Shown here piece by piece: positions 1 to 5,429 of a DNA stretch of 8,080 bases. The stretch spans positions 1 through 8,080 of the forward strand of contig DUUM01000047.1 in the NCBI GenBank assembly GCA_012841565.1, given 5' to 3'. Origin of the DNA: Candidatus Epulonipiscium sp. (GTDB lineage Bacteria; Bacillota_A; Clostridia; Lachnospirales; Cellulosilyticaceae). Each line of letters opens with the position of its first letter. Within the stretch, counting starts at the first letter, position 1. The notes under the pieces are model-generated. The model was not told the origin of the DNA and ran no database searches. It saw only the letters and a program-made list of their open reading frames with translations. The position numbers were made by a program, and so were the translations under genes.

Positions 1-1
1 A

Positions 2-58
2 TATGATCTGTATCGCAATATAGCAAAGCAAGAGGATAATTCTATGGAAGTCCCCTAA
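2..58 (+). CDS. Possible 3' end of an upstream gene (partial)
   Basis: Frame 2 is open from the window edge to a TAA at 56-58 and reads YDLYRNIAKQEDNSMEVP, a polar, balanced composition like a real protein C-terminus. The other two forward frames stop sooner: a TGA at 4-6 in frame 1 and a TAG after MICIAI in frame 3. I do not recognise the protein. In Bacteroides capsule loci the genes upstream are often upxY/upxZ regulators or chain-length proteins, but 18 residues cannot decide this. An open frame this short can also arise by chance. Confidence 0.3.
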   Translation, partial: YDLYRNIAKQEDNSMEVP

Positions 59-156
59 GCTCCGCTATCCCTTGTTATATCGCTAGTTGAGATTATCTAA
101 ATACGACATTTGTCTTTTATTGTTATACTTATATTCCTTTCATCATAAATTTTTTG

Positions 157-164
157 TACTTTTG
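157..164 (+). promoter_or_regulatory. Candidate Bacteroidota -7 promoter element
   Basis: TACTTTTG at 157-164 matches the Bacteroidota sigma-ABfr -7 consensus TAnnTTTG in all six fixed positions. The expected -33 zone, around 130-136, lies in an AT-rich stretch without a clean TTTG, so that half is weak. Transcription would start near 170-172, giving a leader of about 234 nt before the dehydrogenase ATG at 405. No equally good match was found elsewhere in the non-coding parts of the window. The call is a consensus match only; an upstream promoter reading through is also possible. Confidence 0.45.
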
Positions 165-223
165 TCGATTGAAAATTCAAATGGCTGTTTTTCTGTTTAT
201 TCGTTTTTTTGCATTTTTGCAAA

Positions 224-255
224 GTCAAGATTTATCATTCCTGTAAAATTTTGAC
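224..255 (+). promoter_or_regulatory. Nested hairpin in the leader
   Basis: GTCAAGATTT at 224-233 pairs with AAATTTTGAC at 246-255. This gives ten consecutive pairs, one of them G-U (229/250), around a 12-nt loop (234-245). It lies wholly inside the larger inverted repeat 182-321, so both can form at once. There is no downstream U run, so it is not an intrinsic terminator for the + strand. It could be a folding nucleus for the leader RNA. Confidence 0.4.
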
Positions 256-265
256 CGCAAAAAAA

Positions 266-287
266 CAAACCGCGAACAAACCGCGAA
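266..287 (+). repeat. Two-copy 11-bp tandem repeat
   Basis: The unit CAAACCGCGAA occurs at 266-276 and again, identical, at 277-287; a third partial copy (CAA) follows. The same leader also has GCAAAAAAAC three times (257-266, 291-300, 307-316) and the 14-mer CAAAAAAACAAACC twice (258-271, 378-391). The repeats suggest growth by slippage or duplication in the non-coding leader. No function can be assigned. Confidence 0.6.
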
Positions 288-348
288 CAAGCAAAAAAAC
301 AAAATCGCAAAAAAACAGCCAGGAAAAAAAGCAACTAACAAAAAAAAC

Positions 349-368
349 TTTCCCGCAATTAGCGGAAA
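349..368 (+). promoter_or_regulatory. Small hairpin shortly before the first gene
   Basis: CCGC (353-356) pairs with GCGG (362-365) around the 5-nt loop AATTA. With C352 bulged, TTT 349-351 then pairs with AAA 366-368. The stem ends 36 nt before the ATG at 405. It is not followed by a T run, so it is not a standard terminator. It could affect translation or RNA stability, but it is short and may be incidental. Confidence 0.25.
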
Positions 369-404
369 AACGCCAAACAAAAAAACAAACCCGCTATAAA
401 ACAT

Positions 405-1703
405 ATGACTAATAGAAATTACCGCATTGCCATCATTGGCCAAGGCTACGTAGGCCTCCCCCTCGCAATAGAGTTTGCTAGACATTTCCCTGTAATTGGA
501 TTTGACATAAGCAAGAATAGAGTGGATGAACTCAACCGTTGTGAAGACAACACTAAAGAAGCCGATTTGGACAAATTGCAAAATGTGTTGCAATTAGCTA
601 AAGAAAATGATCATGCTTTGGGCTATCTAGCATCTGCCGACCCATCTGTTTTGGAGCAAGCCAATATATTTATTGTAACTGTACCTACTCCTATTGATGA
701 ATTCAATGCACCTGATTTGAGACCGCTCAGAAGTGCATCTGAAATGATAGGTAAGGTAATTCAAAAAGACGATATAGTAATATATGAATCTACTGTATAT
801 CCTGGTTGTACTGAAGAGGTATGTATACCTATTATAGAACAAACATCTGGATTGGTATTCAATCAAGATTTTTTTGCAGGCTATTCACCCGAGCGTATTA
901 ATCCAGGTGATAAAGTAAACACCCTCACCACAATTGTGAAGGTAACATCGGGATCAACTCCCGAGATTGCCGAAGAGGTGGACCAGCTATACAAAACCAT
1001 CATCAAGGCAGGTACGCACAAAGCACCATCCTTGAAAGTGGCAGAAGCATCCAAAGCCATCGAAAATGCACAGCGTGATGTCAATATTTCGTTTGTCAAC
1101 GAGTTGGCACTTATTTTTGACCGTGTGGGTATCGACACTACAGATGTGTTGGAAGCAGCAGGCACAAAATTCAATTTCTTGAAATACAAACCCGGTTTAG
1201 TCGGTGGTCACTGCATTTCGGTAGATCCTTACTATTTGTCACACAAAGCAATTCAGTTGGGCTATCATCCAGAGGTTATTTTGTCGGGACGACGAGTTAA
1301 TGATCGCATTGCTTCTTTCATTGCTTCAAAAACTGTAAAACTAATGATTGCAAAAGATCATCATATCAAAAATGCCGATGTACTTATAATGGGAATCACC
1401 TTCAAAGAAGATTGTCCTGATATACGCAATACTAAAGTGGCCGACATTCATCACGAATTAGTTCAATATGGCCTCAATGTAGATGTATATGACCCTTGGG
1501 CAAGTGCTTCAGAAGTAAATCATGAATATGGTATCGATATTATCGACAAACCTATGAATGGTAAAAAATATAAAGCGATTATCGTAGCTGTTGCTCATCA
1601 AGAATTCAAGAGTTGCGATATTAAAGCGATGATGGATGATAATGCAGTGGTGTTTGATACGAAGGGGATTTTGGATCGGGAATTGGTTGATGCCAGGTTG
1701 TAA
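405..1703 (+). CDS. Nucleotide-sugar dehydrogenase, WbpO/TviB type (UDP-HexNAc 6-dehydrogenase)
   Basis: This 432-residue cytoplasmic enzyme oxidises the C6 alcohol of a UDP-sugar to a carboxylate with two NAD+, supplying an acidic sugar (such as UDP-GalNAcA or UDP-GlcNAcA) for polysaccharide assembly. Visible motifs are the Rossmann loop GQGYVG at 12-17, TVPTPID at 92-98, ESTVYPGCTEE at 128-138, YSPERINPGD at 160-169, the central EASKAIENAQRDVNI helix at 214-228, and GLVGGHCISVDPYYL at 264-278 carrying the expected catalytic Cys270. The C-terminal UDP-binding domain has GITFKEDCPDIRNTK at 330-344. Length is normal for the WbpO/TviB branch. The start is placed at the ATG directly before the nucleotide-binding strand. 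It is the first complete gene after the long leader, and the next gene starts 15 nt after its stop. GC content varies along the gene. The exact substrate cannot be read from sequence; UDP-Glc or UDP-ManNAc dehydrogenases are less likely alternatives. Confidence 0.93.
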   Translation: MTNRNYRIAIIGQGYVGLPLAIEFARHFPVIGFDISKNRVDELNRCEDNTKEADLDKLQNVLQLAKENDHALGYLASADPSVLEQANIFIVTVPTPIDEFNAPDLRPLRSASEMIGKVIQKDDIVIYESTVYPGCTEEVCIPIIEQTSGLVFNQDFFAGYSPERINPGDKVNTLTTIVKVTSGSTPEIAEEVDQLYKTIIKAGTHKAPSLKVAEASKAIENAQRDVNISFVNELALIFDRVGIDTTDVLEAAGTKFNFLKYKPGLVGGHCISVDPYYLSHKAIQLGYHPEVILSGRRVNDRIASFIASKTVKLMIAKDHHIKNADVLIMGITFKEDCPDIRNTKVADIHHELVQYGLNVDVYDPWASASEVNHEYGIDIIDKPMNGKKYKAIIVAVAHQEFKSCDIKAMMDDNAVVFDTKGILDRELVDARL

Positions 1704-1718
1704 TTTTAAAGTATAAAA

Positions 1719-3257
1719 TTGGAAACTACTTCTTCTTCAAACAAACGCATAGCTAAAAATACAATGATGCTATATATACGGATGCTGCTTACAATGGTAG
1801 TTACCTTATATACTTCACGCATTGTGTTGAATACGCTTGGAGTTGAAGATTTTGGTATTTTTAATGTTGTTGGTGGTTTTGTTACCATGTTTGCTTTTTT
1901 AAGTGGTGCAATGGCTACTGCTTCTCAACGTTTTTTTTCTTTTGAAATAGGTCGAAAAGACAATGTTCAATTGCGCAATGTATTTAGCATGAGTGTGAAC
2001 ATTCACTTTATTATTGCATTCGTAGTTTTATTTTTGGCTGAAACTATTGGGCTTTGGTTTGTGAATACACAATTGACAATACCTCCCGACAGAATGGTGG
2101 CTGCTCTATGGGTGTATCAATTCTCAATTCTTGCTATGATGGTAAATATTGTGAGTGTACCTTACAATGCTATTATCATTGCTCACGAACGGATGAATGT
2201 ATTTGCCGGTGTGAGTATTGCGGAGGTGAGCTTGAAGTTGCTCATTGTATTTATGTTGCAATGGTTTGGATTCGATAAATTGAAACTGTATGCTGTTCTG
2301 ATGTTTAGTGTTGCATTGATTATCCGATTGATTTATGGTATCTATTGCAACTATAAGTTCAAAGAGAGTAAATTCAGGTTTTTCTGGGATAAAGCCTTGT
2401 TTCAAACATTGATGAGTTATGCCGGATGGAACTTGTGGGGAAGCTCCGCAAGTATTATTATGGGACAGGGCGTTAATGTTTTATTGAATATTTTCTTTGG
2501 ACCCGCTGTAAATGCAGCGCGAGGTATTGCCTATCAAGTAAGAAGTGCAGTTCAACAGTTTGTGAGTAATTTCCAGATGGCGATGAACCCACAAATTATT
2601 AAATCGTATGCATCAAATGATTTAAAATATATGCATCAACTTGTTTTTCAAGGTGCGAAGTATTCTTTTTTCTTACTTTTTGTAATATCGTTGCCTATTT
2701 TTATTGAGACTGAAATTATACTGAGATTATGGTTAAAGATAGTGCCAGAATATACAGTAATATTCACTCGTTTGATTATTGTTAACATTCTTGTTGATAG
2801 TGTATCGGGTCCTTTGATGACAGCTGCGCATGCATCAGGTAAAATAAAACTGTATCAAAGTGTTGTAGGATTACTGTTGATTTTAAATTTGCCAATATCA
2901 TATCTATTTTTAAAAATGGGTTTATCACCAGAAGTTACATTGTATGTTAGTATTGGACTCTCATTAATTGCATTATATGCACGCTTGAAAATTATCAGTC
3001 CATTAGTAAACTTGAGTATTAAAGAATATTTGAAAGCTGTAGTATTTAGGATTATCCCTGTAGCAACAGTTGCATTTATACCACCAACTTTAGTTTTTCT
3101 CTCACTAGAAGAAAACTTTGTGAGATTATTACTAACAGGAGTAACTTCATTGGTATCTGTTTTGGTAACAATATATTATATTGGATTGGGTAAGACAGAA
3201 CAAAAATTTACGAATAAAAAAGTGAAAGAATTTTTCAATAAAATGAAATATCAATGA
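1719..3257 (+). CDS. wzx: Wzx-type lipid-linked oligosaccharide flippase
   Basis: This 512-residue polytopic inner-membrane protein of the MOP superfamily (polysaccharide-transport branch) would flip the undecaprenyl-linked repeat unit to the periplasmic face. The N-terminus NKRIAKNTMMLYIRMLLT (8-25), followed by YTSRIVLNTLGVEDFGIFNV (31-50) and a GAMATASQRF segment (63-72), is typical of the Bacteroidales flippases. Hydrophobic segments recur to the end and the tail is short and basic. The start is TTG. An in-frame TAA lies at 1707-1709, only nine bases upstream, with no ATG between, and the first ATG codons inside (residues 16-17) would remove the conserved basic KRIAKN part. The stop overlaps the next start as ATGA at 3254-3257, which indicates translational coupling. 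Substrate specificity is unknown. Confidence 0.92.
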   Translation: METTSSSNKRIAKNTMMLYIRMLLTMVVTLYTSRIVLNTLGVEDFGIFNVVGGFVTMFAFLSGAMATASQRFFSFEIGRKDNVQLRNVFSMSVNIHFIIAFVVLFLAETIGLWFVNTQLTIPPDRMVAALWVYQFSILAMMVNIVSVPYNAIIIAHERMNVFAGVSIAEVSLKLLIVFMLQWFGFDKLKLYAVLMFSVALIIRLIYGIYCNYKFKESKFRFFWDKALFQTLMSYAGWNLWGSSASIIMGQGVNVLLNIFFGPAVNAARGIAYQVRSAVQQFVSNFQMAMNPQIIKSYASNDLKYMHQLVFQGAKYSFFLLFVISLPIFIETEIILRLWLKIVPEYTVIFTRLIIVNILVDSVSGPLMTAAHASGKIKLYQSVVGLLLILNLPISYLFLKMGLSPEVTLYVSIGLSLIALYARLKIISPLVNLSIKEYLKAVVFRIIPVATVAFIPPTLVFLSLEENFVRLLLTGVTSLVSVLVTIYYIGLGKTEQKFTNKKVKEFFNKMKYQ

Positions 3258-3376
3258 AAATTCCAAAAATAATAGATACTGTAGTACAAAATGATCCTTG
3301 CATTGGTTGCGGACTTTGTGTTTATGCTTACCCTTCAAAAGCGCTAACAATGCAATGGTATCTGATAAATTTTTAA
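3254..3376 (+). pseudogene. Truncated F420H2-dehydrogenase beta-like ferredoxin remnant
   Basis: An ATG overlapping the flippase stop opens a 40-codon frame ending at TAA 3374-3376. It reads MKIPKIIDTVV, then NDPCIGCGLCVYAYPSKALT, then MQWYLINF. This is the N-terminal 4Fe-4S segment of the coenzyme F420 hydrogenase/dehydrogenase beta-subunit family, which is common in Bacteroides capsule loci next to pyruvyl transferase genes; intact members run to several hundred residues. Likeness to the family stops after MQW (codons 33-35). Cysteines 16, 19 and 22 are present, but the fourth cluster position (26) is Tyr (TAC; TGC would be one transition away). Both truncation and ligand loss point to a dead gene. 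It may still be translated as a coupled short peptide. Family identity is from motif memory, not a search. Confidence 0.75.
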
Positions 3377-3387
3377 AACTTAACCAA

Positions 3388-4296
3388 ATGAAAAAGAAAA
3401 TTAATTTGTATTGGTATGCACACCCAGAAGGCGAAGGGAACTTTGGTGATGAGCTAAATCCTTATATTATAGAACATCTAACTGGTGAGAAAGTTAATTA
3501 TTTACCGATACCAGGCACAAGAATTAATAGATTTCTTAAACTGATTAAAAGGCTTGTTCTAAATCAAATTTCATTTAAAAATGCGCTATCTGTTTTAAAT
3601 AGTTTGCGATTTAAAAAATACTATATAGCTATAGGAAGTATTATAAAATCTGCGGAAGGAAGGAACTGTCAAGTATGGGGCTCAGGGTTAATGTCACGGA
3701 GTGATATCATAAATAAGTGCACTTTTTTTGCCGTAAGAGGTGAAATAACAAGAAAAAGAATTAAAGAACTGGGATATAACGTTCCTCTTGCAATTGGTGA
3801 CCCAGCATTATTATTACCTATTATTTATCGTCCCAATTCGAATAAAATATATGATTTAGGTGTTATTCCTCATTTTGTGCAAATGACTGAATTATCAAAA
3901 AAACTTACTTCAACTAACGAGAATATATTAATTATAGATTTATTAAAAGATCCAGAAACAGTAATTGAGCAAATTAACTCATGTAAAAAGACACTCTCGA
4001 GTTCCCTACATGGAATAATTGTATCACATGCTTATGGAATTCCTTCTTTATGGTGTAATCTTGGAGAAACCACGTTACACGGGGATGATGTAAAGTTCGA
4101 TGATTATTTTTCTTCAGTGAACATTAAATGGTATCCTAAAAATGAAATTAATTTGAAATGTAATATTAGTGATCAAGTAGATAGTTTGTTCATAAAACAA
4201 TCTGGACAATCTTTAATTAATGTTAGTATTGACAAAATTCAAAGGAGTTTAATTAACTGTGCGCCTTTTCAAATTCTAGAGAAATACAAAAGATAA
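3388..4296 (+). CDS. Polysaccharide pyruvyl transferase, ExoV-like
   Basis: This 302-residue cytoplasmic enzyme is predicted to transfer pyruvate from phosphoenolpyruvate to a sugar of the repeat unit as a ketal, adding negative charge. Family hallmarks are GNFGDELNPYIIEHLTG (17-33), VWGSG (96-100), AVRGEITRKRIKELG (115-129), IGDPALLLP (136-144) and SSSLHGIIVSHAYGIPSLW (204-222). The ATG at 3388 is chosen because MKKKINLYWY begins the first beta-strand. The frame stays open upstream to an ATG at 3298, but that stretch lies over the ferredoxin remnant in another frame and is not typical of the family. The C-terminus SLINCAPF plus a short basic tail fits this roughly 300-residue branch. No strong ribosome binding site is visible, as is usual in Bacteroidota. 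Remnants of other genes flank it on both sides, suggesting it arrived by recombination. The acceptor sugar is unknown. Confidence 0.87.
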   Translation: MKKKINLYWYAHPEGEGNFGDELNPYIIEHLTGEKVNYLPIPGTRINRFLKLIKRLVLNQISFKNALSVLNSLRFKKYYIAIGSIIKSAEGRNCQVWGSGLMSRSDIINKCTFFAVRGEITRKRIKELGYNVPLAIGDPALLLPIIYRPNSNKIYDLGVIPHFVQMTELSKKLTSTNENILIIDLLKDPETVIEQINSCKKTLSSSLHGIIVSHAYGIPSLWCNLGETTLHGDDVKFDDYFSSVNIKWYPKNEINLKCNISDQVDSLFIKQSGQSLINVSIDKIQRSLINCAPFQILEKYKR

Positions 4297-4403
4297 ACTA
4301 TCTTAACTTTACAGAGTGCGAAATTGATTGGAAGAGAGTGAATGAAGTTTTGAATAATGAGAGAGTGAAGGCTAGAGACTTTTTGAAGAATAATTTAAGA
4401 TAG
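4257..4403 (+). pseudogene. C-terminal remnant resembling a second pyruvyl transferase
   Basis: A frame distinct from that of the pyruvyl transferase is open from 4257 (after a TAA at 4254-4256) to TAG at 4401-4403. It has no plausible start. From 4293 it reads INYLNFTECEIDWKRVNEV, then LNNERVKARDFLKNNLR and stop. The pattern 'IDW..VNE....R..A..FL...L-stop' is the usual ending of the longer (about 360-residue) polysaccharide pyruvyl transferases, not of the ExoV-like protein upstream. The first 40 bases overlap the 3' end of that gene in another frame. The stop lies 8 nt before the next gene's ATG, normal operon spacing, so the downstream junction looks original. The alternative is a frameshifted extension of the upstream gene, but that gene already has a complete family ending. 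Identity rests on a short C-terminal pattern. Confidence 0.5.
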
Positions 4404-4411
4404 TACTTGCA

Positions 4412-5425
4412 ATGGTTGAAGATAAACAAGTAATGATATCGGTAATAATACCTGTGTATAATATAGAGGATTATATTACACGTTGTATTGAGAGTGTATT
4501 GAATCAAAGTTATAAAAATTTTGAGTTGTTACTCATAAATGATGGCAGTTCGGATGATTCAGGATTTATTTGTGATAAATTTTCCAATAAAGATAGTCGC
4601 GTAAAAGTTTTTCATCAAGAAAACAAAGGAGTTAGTGCTGCACGTAATTTAGGAATTCACAAAGCAAAAGGAAAATGGGTTGCTTTTGTGGATGGGGATG
4701 ATTGGATTGAAGAGAACTCACTTGGAAAACTTATAGAAAACAGTTTTTCAAACTCTAATTTAGATATTCTTATTGCTAAATCATTTATAAATAATGGAAA
4801 AAAGGTGGGTGAAGAGCATTATGTATTTAGTCCATCTCTTGTTGGACAAGCATATAATGGAGTTACCGTAGCTATTGATAAAGGATATATGCGTGGTAGT
4901 GTCTGGGGAGTAATCTATAACCGACATTTTTTAATATCAAATGAAATTTTATTTCCTGTTGGACTGCGAAATGGGGAAGACTCTATTTTTTTTCGTCTTT
5001 GTATATTATATGCAAAGGGAGTAGGATTTTCAAATGTGCACTTTTACAACATATTTGAAAGAGATGGGAGTGCATCACGTAATTGGAGCTTTGAGAGAAC
5101 TTTTCATATGGTTAACAACGTTAATTATATCAATAATTACATATCCAGACATCTTGTTAATCTTTCGTCAGATCACCTAAATCTTTTAGACCGTCTTAAA
5201 TATAGTACTGTGTCTAATATATATAATAGTCTATATTATTCCTTTTCAATAAAAAACTACATAGTTTTGACCAAGTCCCTGAAGAGCGAATTAAAAGAAA
5301 AGCTTGAAACAGGTAAAATTAATTCAGTTAAAAACAAAGTCAAAATATTAAATTTATCAACCTACTTATTTGGTGCATTAGTGATAATGAACAGTTTTAT
5401 AAGAGAACTTAAAAAGAAAATATAG
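4412..5425 (+). CDS. Family 2 glycosyltransferase
   Basis: This 337-residue GT-A fold enzyme would add a sugar from a nucleotide-sugar donor to the growing lipid-linked repeat unit at the cytoplasmic face. Visible motifs are VIIPVYN (11-17), NDGSSDDSG (43-51, nucleotide binding), ENKGVSAARNLGI (70-82) and FVDGDDW (92-98), which contains the metal-binding D-x-D. A later GEDSIFF matches the acceptor-side GED motif of this family, and the C-terminus is basic and hydrophobic, consistent with membrane association. The ATG at 4412 lies 8 nt after the TAG of the preceding remnant; a second ATG seven codons later (4433) is possible but less favoured. The stop is 4 nt before the next gene. Donor and acceptor cannot be predicted. 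The full domain is present and no damage is visible. Confidence 0.92.
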   Translation: MVEDKQVMISVIIPVYNIEDYITRCIESVLNQSYKNFELLLINDGSSDDSGFICDKFSNKDSRVKVFHQENKGVSAARNLGIHKAKGKWVAFVDGDDWIEENSLGKLIENSFSNSNLDILIAKSFINNGKKVGEEHYVFSPSLVGQAYNGVTVAIDKGYMRGSVWGVIYNRHFLISNEILFPVGLRNGEDSIFFRLCILYAKGVGFSNVHFYNIFERDGSASRNWSFERTFHMVNNVNYINNYISRHLVNLSSDHLNLLDRLKYSTVSNIYNSLYYSFSIKNYIVLTKSLKSELKEKLETGKINSVKNKVKILNLSTYLFGALVIMNSFIRELKKKI

Positions 5426-5429
5426 ATAT

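Larger units (their letters stand above)
182..321 (+). repeat. 39-nt imperfect inverted repeat in the leader
   Basis: Arms 182-220 and 283-321 are colinear with no gaps (paired positions sum to 503). By hand count 30 of 39 positions are Watson-Crick pairs, 2 are G-U (196/307 and 218/285) and 7 are mismatches. The outer 11 bp (182-192 with 311-321, TGGCTGTTTTT) and a 10-bp block (203-212 with 291-300, GTTTTTTTGC) are perfect. T7/A7 pairing contributes part of the score, but the GC-containing blocks at the outer end, the middle and the inner end (219-220 with 283-284) are in register too. In RNA this would form a long helix near the 5' end, with a 62-nt interior. Confidence 0.5.
165..404 (+). 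promoter_or_regulatory. Long structured 5' leader of the polysaccharide operon
   Basis: About 240 nt separate the candidate promoter from the first complete gene, and no convincing gene lies between. The first part (182-220) is T-rich. From 253 to 348 the + strand has only two T residues (305 and 336) in 96 nt and is built from A runs broken by C and short CG-containing motifs. A long imperfect inverted repeat, a nested hairpin and a small hairpin just before the gene are listed separately. Bacteroides capsule operons are known to be controlled through long leaders by NusG-like UpxY antiterminators, so control of transcript elongation here is plausible. No such regulator is in the window, and the role is inferred. 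Confidence 0.4.

Noticed and set aside
259..385. A-tract DNA curvature as an explanation for the leader
   Set aside because: The A7 runs are centred about 34, 16, 15, 17 and 36 bases apart, which is not in phase with the helical repeat, so strong intrinsic bending is not supported.
1..404. Invertible (phase-variable) promoter of the Bacteroides capsule type
   Set aside because: The inverted repeats found lie downstream of the promoter-like site rather than flanking it, they are imperfect, and no recombinase gene is visible.
209..412. A 67-codon forward frame in the leader, very rich in Lys, Thr and Gln
   Set aside because: Its composition simply mirrors the A-rich repeats; it has no domain-like sequence and runs into the dehydrogenase start. 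Not treated as a gene.
225..593. A 122-codon minus-strand frame over the leader and the start of the dehydrogenase, with Phe/Leu/Val-rich sequence
   Set aside because: The hydrophobic look comes from reading A-rich DNA on the opposite strand, and half of it is antisense to a well-supported gene.
627..1189. Minus-strand frames inside the dehydrogenase
   Set aside because: They are antisense to an intact conserved enzyme and show no recognisable protein features.
2054..2405. Alternative frames on both strands inside the flippase
   Set aside because: They are shadows of a complete membrane protein; their composition (for example many Cys residues on the + strand) is atypical and they have no gene-like context.
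3298..3387. A longer N-terminus for the pyruvyl transferase from an upstream ATG
   Set aside because: This part reads the ferredoxin remnant out of frame, and the conserved family start matches the ATG at 3388.
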